The translations under genes were made by a program, and so were the position numbers. The notes under the pieces are model-generated. The model did no database searches. It had not been told where the DNA came from and saw only the letters and a program-made list of their open reading frames with translations. Below, one piece after another: positions 6,829-15,125 of a DNA stretch of 18,207 nucleotides. The stretch comes from Bacteroidales bacterium (lineage in GTDB: Bacteria > Bacteroidota > Bacteroidia > Bacteroidales > JALTDM01): contig JALTDM010000263.1 of assembly GCA_027074135.1 (NCBI GenBank), positions 1-18,207 of the forward strand. The letters run 5' to 3'. Positions within the stretch are counted from its first letter, which is position 1. Each line of letters opens with the position of its first letter.

Positions 6829-9800
6829 TTATTCCTTGATAAACTTTTTGATGTAAGTATCATCTCCAACTTTCATTTTAATATAATATGTACCGGAAGG
6901 TAGGTTTGAAATATCAACCTTTATAATGTTTTCTCCCGTTGAATTTGTTTTAACAATAGTTTTTATCAGCCTACCGTTATCGGAAAACATTTGAAGAGAT
7001 ACTTCACTATTTTTTTTCAATGTGTAGTCAATAGTGATTTTATTGTGCGCAGGAACCGGATAAATATTCCATTCAGCATTCCTGGTTCCTATTATATTTT
7101 CTATTTCGGTTATATCTGAGATGGGTGGGAATTTAATATAATCAACCCATGCAGCGTCACTTCCGTCACTTGCACTGTAATCTTTTTCGTAGCTCCAAGT
7201 TAATGTATGTTCTCCAACTTGCAATGGTGTTGAGAATTGTGACCAATTCACTTCACCCGACCACTCACCAAGTGAATTACCATCTACATAAAATTTTAGA
7301 AAATCATAATTATTTTCCGAAGAAACTTTGTAATAAAAACTCAAATCATCTTCCGAAATAACATTGACTGTAATTATTAATTGAGAAGTTTGATTGTTTC
7401 CGATATTACCGGAACGCATTGAATAGTTCCCTTCATAAAAAATTGTACTATCTCTATACCACGGTGCGGAACCTCCTGAAGTCCAATTGAAAATTGACGG
7501 ATCAGTTTCCCAATCTTCAACTATTTGTCCAATTGCTAAAGTCCCAGTGTAGATGGAAGTATAAGGTGCCGCATTCCAAGTATATGTCAAACTTGCAACA
7601 TCACCAACCTGTGCAGATGAGAAAATACTAACAGGAAAAGATGAAATCTGTGAAGAATCTGATGCTACGGAATATATATTTACCGATGAAGTATTTATCG
7701 TAATGTTGGGATACGTAGAAGCTAATATTCCCGAACCATTAGGTGTTTTAGAGTGACCGTTATTTTTATTTGTAAAATTTAAGATGATATTTTCCCCGGG
7801 ATCAGCATTATTGTTTCCGTTACCATTTGAGTCATCTATTGTAAACATTGGTATATTCAAAACAGGCGCATTTAGTAAAAGATTGAAATTATAAATCCAT
7901 ACCGAATCGTTAGTGTCTGTAAGTGTTAAAGAGAAAGATGCAGGATGTTGATCAGGTATTGAATCGGCAACTAAAAATCTAAATGCATTATTATAATTTA
8001 ATTGCGTATCAGCAGGAATATCTCCACAATCTAACGTACTATCTGTTATAGTTATGTACGGATCTGTAGTTGTAAGAGTTGCTGTTACGTTATTTGCATC
8101 TTGCTGACCAACATTTTTTAATAAAATGTTTAAGAAAATGTCTTCATTATAGTCACACTCTTCATTATTATTTCCTAATGAATCGTTTATTGAATTACTT
8201 ATCAAAGAAACATAAGCATTGTTGGTAGATACGAAATAAAGTTTTCCCAAATAAGGTTTTTTAAATTGTTTGGTAACAACGATATCAAAAGTATCCGGTT
8301 GTGTTGCAGAAGTAAAATTTAATGTCACACTTCCGGACGCTCCTACAACTTGTGCATCAAGTAACTGTCCATGATCTGAAATTGCCACATAAGCATTCGG
8401 TTCTGTTGTTACTGTTAAAGAACTTACACCTACCGGTTGAATATTATTGTATGAAACAGATAAGTCACTTGGCATTCCCATATAAATAGAAATGGAAGGA
8501 TCTCCCATACAATGATAAATTTCCCAATAATATGTTTCATTATTACTTCCGGCTTCTGTTACCGCAAGATTACCTGCATGTATGAGCTGGTCGGTTGTTT
8601 CATACCAATCAGCGTTGTCTTCTCCGTGGTCGTGGAAAACTCGGTCATATGCTCCGAGATGAGAATCATAACTTGGGTTAGATGTTACAGATGTTGCACC
8701 AACAGCAAACCAGAAATCTTCGTCCCACAAAGAGTATTGGCTTGCACCAATATATGCAACACATCCTTTATTAGGTGTGTGTGTAATAACTTCTCCAAAA
8801 GCGTCAGAAGCATCAAATTTATTGGATTGACAGCAATTCCCCATCATTACACAATATTTATGTGCATTTTGCAATGCAAGAGCATCTGATTGTGAAAAAC
8901 TCGGGTCTGCCCAACCATCAGGAGAACAATGAGCTGTATAATTTGCAAACCCTACACCTCTGCTTACTTCTGCATGAATGGAGTCTGCCGCCACGGAATT
9001 ATCTGATGTTATAGGAGTACCTGAACCGTAAAGATATTCATAAACAGTTGTAAAATTATGAGAAGCATTTACATAATTATCGCTTGCATAATTTATTTGA
9101 CCATTCCCATAAGTTGGTGCATTATTATCATCAACACCTGCAACAAGTACAGATTTACCTAAATAAGAATCATCCGGCATAGTATATTTTTCATATTCAA
9201 GGGTTTTATCTATATATGCTTGGAGTTCCGTAGAATCTTCTGCGGACCATCTTCCATAATACATATCAGGATAGATATCGTTACTGCCGTCAAAAGTACA
9301 ATAATATAAATCTGTATGTTTGCTATAATATCCTGCATCACTATAATATGCAGGTATTTGATCTATATCTCCAATAAATAAAACAAAAGTAGGTGCAGGA
9401 TCTGTCGGTGTAGCATTTGTATATAGGTTTTGTAAGTAATTATGTATTGTAGTTGTAGTATCTCCTACATTAGGGTCATCAGTTGTTGCAATAATTGTAT
9501 TAAAACCTTTTTGATGTTTCCAATAAATATATTGATCAAGTTGATTTACAAAAGCCGGATCAGTAATTATTACCATTTTTATAGGATAAGATGTGATTTC
9601 ATCTTTTGTGAGAACAGCTTTTTCTATTGAATTGTGATTTAATAATATCTTTGAGAACAAAGAATTGTAGTATGGAGAATAAAACCTTTTGTAATCGTAT
9701 GACAGTTGAGATTTGTCAAAATTAGAGAAGTTAATATTGAAGCCAATATTTGTATAAACTATAAGCTGATTGGTTATTGGATTATAAGAGATAGGGGAGA

Positions 9801-10338
9801 TAATAAGCCTGCCGAGAGTTACACCTCTCATCTTACCAAGTTTTTTAACACGCACAAGTGGATAACCTGTAAATTTATTAGTTGTATATGCCGATTTGTT
9901 GTATCTAAACTGGAAGTTGGCAGGATCAATATTTTTTGGCATTGAGGGCTGAGTCGGTATTAGTACATTATTTAACCCTGCTTTGTTCAGATCAATTATC
10001 GTGCTGTCATATTTTATTATATTTATTGATATGTTTGCATTCCCAGGGATTTCAATAAGTCTATTGAAAACAGGAATCATTGGTTTACCTATTTCAGTAA
10101 AATCTTTTACTAATCCATTGCCGGTTAATTGTGTAAAATCTTCATATTTGGTCTTTACCTTAAATGCCTTCAAGTCTTCTAAAGAGAATATCCCGGACAA
10201 ATTATTAATATCCGACTTTATTACAGTAATATTATTTGTTCCTTTGTTCAGCAGACTTTTATAATTCACCTGTGCTGAAATCATCATGGAGAAAAATACT
10301 CCTACCATTAAAAAATATATCCTTTTCATAATTAACAT
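6829..10338 (-). CDS. Secreted gingipain-like cysteine protease (peptidase C25) with T9SS C-terminal sorting domain
   Basis: A 1169-aa extracellular protease precursor; starts ATG 10338 or ATG 10329 (MKRIYFLM) are both possible. Order: Sec signal peptide ending ISAQ; a gingipain-type propeptide to about 235; the C25 catalytic domain about 250-620; an Ig-like domain to about 690; two beta-sandwich regions (about 700-935); a MAM/cleaved-adhesin-like domain starting VEDWETD (about 939-1072); and a type A T9SS sorting domain from Trp1090 (WNIYPVPAHNKITIDY ... SGTYYIKM ... KKFIKE). The catalytic pair is His470 in NYTAHCSPDGWADP and Cys502 or Cys503 in MGNCCQS. The stretch around AFGEVITHTPNKGCVAYIGAS and YYWEIYHCMGDPS follows RgpB closely. 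RgpB has Gly where this protein has Cys right after the catalytic His. Expected fate: Sec export, T9SS passage across the outer membrane, tail removal, and surface attachment or release. Arg or Lys specificity is not readable. Confidence 0.93.
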   Translation of the reverse strand: MLIMKRIYFLMVGVFFSMMISAQVNYKSLLNKGTNNITVIKSDINNLSGIFSLEDLKAFKVKTKYEDFTQLTGNGLVKDFTEIGKPMIPVFNRLIEIPGNANISINIIKYDSTIIDLNKAGLNNVLIPTQPSMPKNIDPANFQFRYNKSAYTTNKFTGYPLVRVKKLGKMRGVTLGRLIISPISYNPITNQLIVYTNIGFNINFSNFDKSQLSYDYKRFYSPYYNSLFSKILLNHNSIEKAVLTKDEITSYPIKMVIITDPAFVNQLDQYIYWKHQKGFNTIIATTDDPNVGDTTTTIHNYLQNLYTNATPTDPAPTFVLFIGDIDQIPAYYSDAGYYSKHTDLYYCTFDGSNDIYPDMYYGRWSAEDSTELQAYIDKTLEYEKYTMPDDSYLGKSVLVAGVDDNNAPTYGNGQINYASDNYVNASHNFTTVYEYLYGSGTPITSDNSVAADSIHAEVSRGVGFANYTAHCSPDGWADPSFSQSDALALQNAHKYCVMMGNCCQSNKFDASDAFGEVITHTPNKGCVAYIGASQYSLWDEDFWFAVGATSVTSNPSYDSHLGAYDRVFHDHGEDNADWYETTDQLIHAGNLAVTEAGSNNETYYWEIYHCMGDPSISIYMGMPSDLSVSYNNIQPVGVSSLTVTTEPNAYVAISDHGQLLDAQVVGASGSVTLNFTSATQPDTFDIVVTKQFKKPYLGKLYFVSTNNAYVSLISNSINDSLGNNNEECDYNEDIFLNILLKNVGQQDANNVTATLTTTDPYITITDSTLDCGDIPADTQLNYNNAFRFLVADSIPDQHPASFSLTLTDTNDSVWIYNFNLLLNAPVLNIPMFTIDDSNGNGNNNADPGENIILNFTNKNNGHSKTPNGSGILASTYPNITINTSSVNIYSVASDSSQISSFPVSIFSSAQVGDVASLTYTWNAAPYTSIYTGTLAIGQIVEDWETDPSIFNWTSGGSAPWYRDSTIFYEGNYSMRSGNIGNNQTSQLIITVNVISEDDLSFYYKVSSENNYDFLKFYVDGNSLGEWSGEVNWSQFSTPLQVGEHTLTWSYEKDYSASDGSDAAWVDYIKFPPISDITEIENIIGTRNAEWNIYPVPAHNKITIDYTLKKNSEVSLQMFSDNGRLIKTIVKTNSTGENIIKVDISNLPSGTYYIKMKVGDDTYIKKFIKE

Positions 10339-10349
10339 TTTATTTAATA

Positions 10350-10357
10350 CAAAATTA
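10350..10357 (-). promoter_or_regulatory. Candidate -7 element for the C25 protease gene
   Basis: On the minus strand this reads TAATTTTG, matching TAnnTTTG and ending about 11 nt before ATG 10338 or 20 nt before ATG 10329. If it is used, the later ATG gives a more normal leader. No -33 element is clear. A second match, TACTTTTG, lies at 10465-10472 on the same strand and would give a leader of about 120 nt containing the inverted repeat. I cannot tell which is used. Confidence 0.4.
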
Positions 10358-10389
10358 ATAAGTAAATCGTTTGATGGGATTTACTTATT
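10357..10389. repeat. Perfect 12-bp inverted repeat upstream of the protease gene
   Basis: AATAAGTAAATC (10357-10368) and GATTTACTTATT (10378-10389) are exact reverse complements separated by 9 nt. On the minus strand the repeat abuts the candidate -7 element of the protease gene, in the place of an operator or the -33 region. It is AT-rich and lacks a following T run on the minus strand, so it is less likely to be the nadA terminator. Confidence 0.7.
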
Positions 10390-10513
10390 CAATAAAGACG
10401 AAAAAATTTGATAAATGGTTGTTTTTATTTTGTAAAGATAAAGTTATAGCAAGTGCTTATAGAGCAAAAGTAATATTTTTATAATTTAGTTTGATTTATT
10501 TCCATATATAAAA

Positions 10514-11527
10514 TCAATACCCCAATTTTTCAGAAATGCTAAGCATTCTCTTAATAGGGAGATAAGCTTTTTCTATCAGTTTCTTATCGAGTATTATTTC
10601 AGGGACTTCGTATTTAAGTGTCAGATAAAGTTTTTCCAGAGTGATTGTTTTCATAAATTCACAGAATCCGCAAGCACAAGTTGCACTACCCAATACATGG
10701 AAAATTTTGTCGGGATTTTTCTTTTTCATTTGATAAGTAATACCTTCTTCGGTTGCAACGATAAATTCTTTGTCTTCGCTTTCGGTTACATATTTTAGCA
10801 ATGCAGAAGTTGAACCGATAAAGTCTGCAAGCAAAAGTATCTCTTTAGGTGATTCGGGATGTGCAATAAGTTTTGCAGTAGGATATTTTTCTTTCATGTA
10901 CTCAAATGCATCTTTGTTGAAGCCGTTGTGCACATGACAAGCTCCGTTCCAAATCACAAATTCTTCATCGGATTTGTCCAGAAGTGATTTTACATAATAA
11001 CCTAAATTGCGGTCGGGAGTAAAAATTATTTTTTGTTCCGGCGGAAGGGTTTGTATAAGTCTCAAAGCATTTGACGATGTACAAATCAAATCGGTCATTG
11101 CTTTTATTTCTGCAGATGTATTTACATAAGAAACAATCATATGGTCGGGATATTTTTCTTTGAGTTCTTTCAGTCCTTCAGGGGTAATTGAATCTGCCAG
11201 TGAACAACCTGCATTGAGGTCAGGTATTAATACTTTTTTATCCGGTGAAAGAATTTTTGCTGTTTCCGCCATAAAATGAACACCTGCAAAAACAATCATA
11301 TCCGCTTTTGTTTTAGCTGCTTCTTGCGATAGTTTTAGGCTGTCTCCGATGAAATCCGCTATATTTTGAACTTCGGGTCGTTGGTAAAAATGAGCAAGAA
11401 TTACAGCATTTTTTTCTTTTTTCAGTTTTTCAATTTCTTTTACAAGGTCGAGACCTTTAATTTCATCGTCAATATCTATGATGTATCCGAGATTTCCTAC
11501 TATCTGTGCTGCTCTTTCTTTTGTCAT
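10514..11527 (-). CDS. nadA: Quinolinate synthase NadA
   Basis: A 337-aa 4Fe-4S enzyme that condenses iminoaspartate with dihydroxyacetone phosphate to quinolinate in de novo NAD synthesis. The three cluster ligands are in their family positions: Cys108 (LNAGCSLAD), Cys197 (NGACHVHNGF) and, in the C-terminal CACGFCEFMKT block (Cys284, 286, 289), most likely Cys289 by alignment to the last E. coli ligand. Other signatures are ILAHFYQRPEVQ near the N-terminus and IAHPESP. I start at ATG 11527. The in-frame TTG at 11560 falls inside a perfect -7 element and would be upstream of the transcript start. The usual partners nadB and nadC are not in the window. It is probably transcribed alone from its own promoter, downstream of a weak guaA terminator. 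Confidence 0.95.
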   Translation of the reverse strand: MTKERAAQIVGNLGYIIDIDDEIKGLDLVKEIEKLKKEKNAVILAHFYQRPEVQNIADFIGDSLKLSQEAAKTKADMIVFAGVHFMAETAKILSPDKKVLIPDLNAGCSLADSITPEGLKELKEKYPDHMIVSYVNTSAEIKAMTDLICTSSNALRLIQTLPPEQKIIFTPDRNLGYYVKSLLDKSDEEFVIWNGACHVHNGFNKDAFEYMKEKYPTAKLIAHPESPKEILLLADFIGSTSALLKYVTESEDKEFIVATEEGITYQMKKKNPDKIFHVLGSATCACGFCEFMKTITLEKLYLTLKYEVPEIILDKKLIEKAYLPIKRMLSISEKLGY

Positions 11528-11557
11528 AATCGTAAAATTTTGCTTTTTAACTAATGG

Positions 11558-11565
11558 CAAACATA
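11558..11565 (-). promoter_or_regulatory. -7 promoter element for nadA
   Basis: On the minus strand this reads TATGTTTG, a perfect TAnnTTTG match 30 nt before ATG 11527. A CTTG upstream lies farther away than the ideal -33 spacing. The element overlaps the alternative TTG start, which argues for ATG 11527. Confidence 0.55.
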
Positions 11566-11591
11566 CAAAAAAATATTTACCTGCTGGGTAA
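11566..11591 (-). terminator. Weak rho-independent terminator after guaA
   Basis: On the minus strand TTACC-cagca-GGTAA makes a 5-bp stem followed by ATA and seven T residues, just after the guaA stop and just before the nadA promoter. Position and T run fit a terminator, but the stem is short. Confidence 0.4.
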
Positions 11592-11604
11592 CAAGATTAA
11601 GGTA

Positions 11605-13134
11605 TTATTCCCATTCGATAGTTGCAGGAGGTTTGGAACTGATATCGTAAACAACTCGGTTTATGCCTTTTACCCTGTTTATTATACGGTTTGATACTTC
11701 TACCAGAAAATCGTAAGGTAATCTTGACCAGTCGGCTGTCATTCCGTCGGTAGAATTTACCGCTCTGAGTGCCACTACATTTTCGTAAGTGCGTTCATCA
11801 CCCATTACTCCTACACTTTTTATCGGCAAAAGTACTGTAGCAGCTTGCCATACTTCATCATAAAGATTAAATTCTTTGAGTGCTGAAATAAAAATATCAT
11901 CAGCTTCTTGAAGCAGTTTTACTCTTTCTTTTGTAATAGGTCCGATTATTCTTATTGCCAAACCCGGTCCGGGGAAAGGATGACGGTTCAAAATTTCTGC
12001 TGGTATGTTTAATTCTTTACCTACACGCCTAACTTCATCTTTGAATAAAAGTCGCAGAGACTCAACCACTTTTAAGTTCATTTTTTCGGGAAGTCCGCCT
12101 ACATTATGGTGTGATTTTATGGTTACCGAAGGCCCGTTGACCGAAACGGATTCAATTACATCGGGATAAATGGTGCCTTGTCCGAGCCATTTTACATCTT
12201 TTATTTGTTTTGCTTCTCGTTCAAAGACATCAATGAATGTTGAACCTATAATTTTTCTTTTCTTTTCAGGCTCTTCCACTCCATCCAGTTTAGTCAAAAA
12301 CTCTTCTGAAGCGTCAACTCCTTTTACATTTAGCCCCATACCTTGATACGAATCAAGTACTTGTTCATACTCGTTTTTTCGCAAAAGTCCTGTATTTACA
12401 AATATGCAATATAAATTGCTCCCTATTGCTTTGTGCAAGAGCATTGCCGCCACAGTAGAATCCACTCCGCCTGAGAGACCGAGTACAACTTTGTCGTTTC
12501 CCAATTGTTTTTTTAGGTTTTCTATTGTGCTTTCTACAAATGATGCCGGAGTCCAGTTGGGCTTTATTCCGCAAATGTCAATTGCAAAGTTTTTCAATAT
12601 TTTTTGACCTTCTGTAGAGTGAAACACTTCGGGGTGGAATTGCAAACCGTATGTTTCTTCGTTCTCAATCTTGAAAGCAGCAACATCAATATTGTTTGTT
12701 TTTGAGATTACTTTTGCACCTTGTGCAGAAGTAATAATTGTATCGGCGTGAGACATCCACACCTGTGAGTTTTGGCTTATGCCTTTGAATATGTGTGAAG
12801 TTTCGTCGGTGATAATGAGTTCTGCTCTTCCGTATTCCCGGTATTTGGATTTATCTACCAGTCCGCCGCGTTTTTGTGTGATAAGTTGTGCACCATAGCA
12901 AATGCCCAAAACAGGAAGTTTTCCCATTTTTATTTTTGAAAAATCAATATCTGGAGCGTTTTCATCTCTAACCGAAAAAGGACTGCCTGAAAGAATAACA
13001 CCTTTTACCGATTCGTCCGGCTCGGGAAAGTGGTTGAACGGGTGAATTTCGCAGTAAACATTAAGTTCTCTTACCTTCCTTGCAATAAGTTGTGTGTATT
13101 GAGAACCGAAGTCTATGATTAAGATTTTGTCCAT
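11605..13134 (-). CDS. guaA: GMP synthase (glutamine-hydrolysing) GuaA
   Basis: A 509-aa enzyme converting XMP to GMP with ATP and glutamine, the last step of de novo GMP synthesis. The N-terminal class I glutamine amidotransferase domain begins ILIIDFGSQYTQLIARKVRE and has the catalytic triad Cys79 (LGICYGAQ), His167 and Glu169 (LQFHPEVFHS). The ATP-pyrophosphatase domain carries the P-loop SGGVDS at 221-226. The C-terminal dimerisation domain ends in the family's characteristic PPATIEWE. Length is normal and no key residue is missing. The gene has a good promoter (TTG, 18 nt, TACTTTTG) within 51 nt of the start. It is separated from the upstream FKBP genes by a terminator, so it is an independent unit. 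No purine riboswitch is recognisable in the short leader. Confidence 0.97.
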   Translation of the reverse strand: MDKILIIDFGSQYTQLIARKVRELNVYCEIHPFNHFPEPDESVKGVILSGSPFSVRDENAPDIDFSKIKMGKLPVLGICYGAQLITQKRGGLVDKSKYREYGRAELIITDETSHIFKGISQNSQVWMSHADTIITSAQGAKVISKTNNIDVAAFKIENEETYGLQFHPEVFHSTEGQKILKNFAIDICGIKPNWTPASFVESTIENLKKQLGNDKVVLGLSGGVDSTVAAMLLHKAIGSNLYCIFVNTGLLRKNEYEQVLDSYQGMGLNVKGVDASEEFLTKLDGVEEPEKKRKIIGSTFIDVFEREAKQIKDVKWLGQGTIYPDVIESVSVNGPSVTIKSHHNVGGLPEKMNLKVVESLRLLFKDEVRRVGKELNIPAEILNRHPFPGPGLAIRIIGPITKERVKLLQEADDIFISALKEFNLYDEVWQAATVLLPIKSVGVMGDERTYENVVALRAVNSTDGMTADWSRLPYDFLVEVSNRIINRVKGINRVVYDISSKPPATIEWE

Positions 13135-13156
13135 TTCAGTATGTTTAAATTTGCTG

Positions 13157-13185
13157 CAAAAGTATATTATTTAGTTAATTGGCAA
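13157..13185 (-). promoter_or_regulatory. guaA promoter with -33 and -7 elements
   Basis: On the minus strand a TTG (13185-13183) is followed after 18 nt by TACTTTTG (13164-13157), a perfect -7 match with near-standard Bacteroidota spacing. The -7 element ends 22 nt before the guaA ATG. This is the best complete promoter in the window. Confidence 0.7.
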
Positions 13186-13215
13186 GCATAAATTTGTGGC
13201 AATTTGGAAAATAAA

Positions 13216-13240
13216 AACTCCCACCGTTGTGGCGGGAGTT
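13216..13240 (-). terminator. Rho-independent terminator of the FKBP gene cluster
   Basis: AACTCCC (13216-13222) pairs with GGGAGTT (13234-13240). The stem extends by CC/GG across one A-C mismatch and closes on a 5-nt loop. On the minus strand the stem is followed by TTTATTTT. It lies 28 nt after the stop of the last FKBP gene and ahead of the guaA promoter. Confidence 0.85.
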
Positions 13241-13267
13241 CATTGAAATTTTATGTGTAACGAAATT

Positions 13268-14068
13268 TTATTCCACTTCCAGCAATTCCACATCAAAAAT
13301 GAGTGTGGCTTTTGGCGGTATTGCACCGGGATAACCTCTTTCGCCGTACCCGAGTTGATAAGGAATAATAAGTCTGTATTTTTCGCCTTCGTGCATAAGC
13401 ATAATGCCTTCATCCCAACCTTTGATAACTTGACCTACTCCTACGGTAAATTCTAGTGGTTGGTCTCTTTTTAGGGAAGAATCAAAAATTTTTCCGTCTT
13501 CAAAATAACCTGTGTAATGAACTTTTACTTTGTCACCTTTTTGGGGTTGCTTTCCCGCAGGATTTGATTTTACCACAATATATTTTAAGCCGTCTTTTGT
13601 TGTAACTGTGTCTTTCCCTTTTACATCGTAAGGCTCAATTTTTATAGGGTCTTTTACGCTTATAAGTTCCACTTCAAACTTAAGTGTTGAGTTAGGCGGA
13701 ATAGGACCTACTTGCCTACTGCCGTAACCTAGTTCAGGAGGAATAACGAAAACAGCTTTGTCTCCTTGATGAAGTAGTGCAATACCTTCATCCCAACCTT
13801 TGATAACATGTCCTTCTCCAAGAACAAATTTGAAAGGTTTGCCACGTTTATAAGAATTATCAAATTCTTTTCCGTCCATGAACATTCCTTTATAGTGAAC
13901 TTCCACGATTGAACCTTTTTCAGGTTGTTTCCCCTTGCCGTGTTCTAAAATTTTGTATTTCAGACCGGAAGGGGTTTGTTTAAAATCTTTAAGATCTTCG
14001 TTTTGTGCCATAACTAAAAAGTTTAGTGTTAAAATTAAAAATGCCGTAATAGTTAATTTTCTTTTCAT
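13268..14068 (-). CDS. Secreted FKBP-type peptidyl-prolyl isomerase with two FKBP domains
   Basis: A 266-aa exported cis-trans prolyl isomerase or chaperone. A Sec signal peptide (ITAFLILTLNFLVMAQ) ends without a lipobox cysteine, so unlike its three upstream neighbours it should be a soluble periplasmic protein. Two complete FKBP domains follow in tandem, about 33-138 and 159-266. Domain 1 has Tyr59, Phe69-Asp70, Trp92 in VIKGWDEG and Tyr115. Domain 2 has Tyr185, Phe195-Asp196, Trp218 in VIKGWDEG and Tyr241. Both keep the FKBP12 active-site pattern and should be catalytic. ATG 14068 is preferred over an in-frame TTG at 14086. It is the last gene of the minus-strand FKBP series, separated from the previous one by 169 nt holding a palindromic element, and followed by a strong terminator. 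Confidence 0.93.
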   Translation of the reverse strand: MKRKLTITAFLILTLNFLVMAQNEDLKDFKQTPSGLKYKILEHGKGKQPEKGSIVEVHYKGMFMDGKEFDNSYKRGKPFKFVLGEGHVIKGWDEGIALLHQGDKAVFVIPPELGYGSRQVGPIPPNSTLKFEVELISVKDPIKIEPYDVKGKDTVTTKDGLKYIVVKSNPAGKQPQKGDKVKVHYTGYFEDGKIFDSSLKRDQPLEFTVGVGQVIKGWDEGIMLMHEGEKYRLIIPYQLGYGERGYPGAIPPKATLIFDVELLEVE

Positions 14069-14096
14069 CTTTATATTTTTTTTCAAAATGTTGTTG

Positions 14097-14167
14097 TCAC
14101 CCCTCTGTATCTCCCCTTAAGGGGATAAGCTAAGTTTCCTCCCTTGAGTGGGGATTAAGGTGGGTGA
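14097..14167. repeat. GC-rich palindromic intergenic element (REP-like)
   Basis: A 71-bp island unlike the surrounding AT-rich spacer. The outer ends TCACCC (14097-14102) and GGGTGA (14162-14167) are inverted repeats. Inside are a perfect 14-bp palindrome TCCCCTTAAGGGGA (14112-14125) and a second fold-back around TCCC-TTGAGT-GGGGA (14139-14153). This C-run/G-run layout resembles the dispersed palindromic repeats seen between genes in many Bacteroidota, but copy number cannot be seen here. It lies between two FKBP genes, upstream of the start of the last one. Confidence 0.65.
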
Positions 14168-14237
14168 TTGTTAAATTTATTTAATTGCTAAAATAATCAT
14201 TATTTGTGTGTAAATTTTTTATATATGTTTCTTAATT

Positions 14238-15125
14238 TTATTTTTTTGCTTTTTGGATGTCTAATACTTCTATATCGAACACAAGAGGTGTGTAAGGAGG
14301 TATAATATTACCGTAACCTTTTGGTCCATATGCAAGTCTTGAAGGAACAATAATAGTCGCTTTTGTACCTTTTTGCATTTTGGCAAATGCAATATCCCAA
14401 CCTTGGATAACTTGTCCTATTCCAAAAGTGAATGTAAAAGGTTGTCCTCGTTCATATGTATCGTCAAAAGGTTGTCCGGACAAGAATGACGCAACATAAT
14501 TTACTGTTATTTTATCCCCGGGTTCGGGATGCGGACCGTTACCTTTTTTCTTTTCAATATAATAAATTCCGCTTGAGTCAGGCTTTACCTTTATATTTGA
14601 GAGTGTTATATAGCGCTTGATTTCCGATTCTTCAATTTGTACATTTCTAACTTCTTTTTTCTTTTCTTCTTGAAGGTATTTTTCTTTGGTGAGAATATCA
14701 TCAAGTTTTACATAAAATTTAAGAATATCCCCACGTTTGAATTGTTTGGGCAATACTGTCTTTCTGGTTACCACATAAAAACTTTCAGCATCAATAATAA
14801 ATTCTGCAGAATCACCTACATGAAGCATTGCAAGCGCATCATCTATGGTAGGAATACGGGCATTTGATTTGTTTAGCCTCATTTTGAATGTTGGTATGTC
14901 TTTAGAATCGAATATTACCGAATCATTTGCTGTAGTGTACTTAAGTTTTAGCACAAGAATATCACCCGGTTTAGGTTTTGGAGCATCTTCGTTATGAACA
15001 AAAAATTTTGTTTTTATGCCATTGATTACTTTGAAACCTTTATTTCCTTTATTGCTTCCGCACGACCACAATAAAATTACAGGCAATAAAAAAATTAATC
15101 CTGTTAACAGTCTTTTAGTTTTCAT
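14238..15125 (-). CDS. FKBP-type peptidyl-prolyl isomerase lipoprotein (degenerate N-terminal plus canonical C-terminal FKBP domain)
   Basis: A 295-aa lipoprotein: the signal ends in the lipobox LLWSC (Cys22). Residues about 36-144 have the outline of an FKBP fold (PKPGDILVLKLKYT ... IDDALAMLHVGDSAEFII ... RGDILKFYVKLDDI) but lack the aromatic active-site residues, so this half is probably structural or substrate-binding. A charged helical linker (145-175) leads to a canonical FKBP domain at about 184-291. It has Tyr210, Phe220-Asp221, Trp243 in VIQGWD, Tyr266 and Phe283, and should be active. The ATG overlaps the stop of the upstream FKBP gene by 11 nt, indicating translational coupling. Likely role: folding of outer-membrane or exported proteins. 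Clients are unknown. Confidence 0.9.
   Translation of the reverse strand: MKTKRLLTGLIFLLPVILLWSCGSNKGNKGFKVINGIKTKFFVHNEDAPKPKPGDILVLKLKYTTANDSVIFDSKDIPTFKMRLNKSNARIPTIDDALAMLHVGDSAEFIIDAESFYVVTRKTVLPKQFKRGDILKFYVKLDDILTKEKYLQEEKKKEVRNVQIEESEIKRYITLSNIKVKPDSSGIYYIEKKKGNGPHPEPGDKITVNYVASFLSGQPFDDTYERGQPFTFTFGIGQVIQGWDIAFAKMQKGTKATIIVPSRLAYGPKGYGNIIPPYTPLVFDIEVLDIQKAKK

Noticed and set aside
13135..13156. Purine riboswitch in the guaA leader
   Set aside because: The leader from the predicted promoter is only about 20 nt, too short for any known purine riboswitch.
14069..14086. TTG start for the last FKBP gene
   Set aside because: The ATG at 14068 gives a standard signal peptide and the added residues are only lysine- and asparagine-rich filler.
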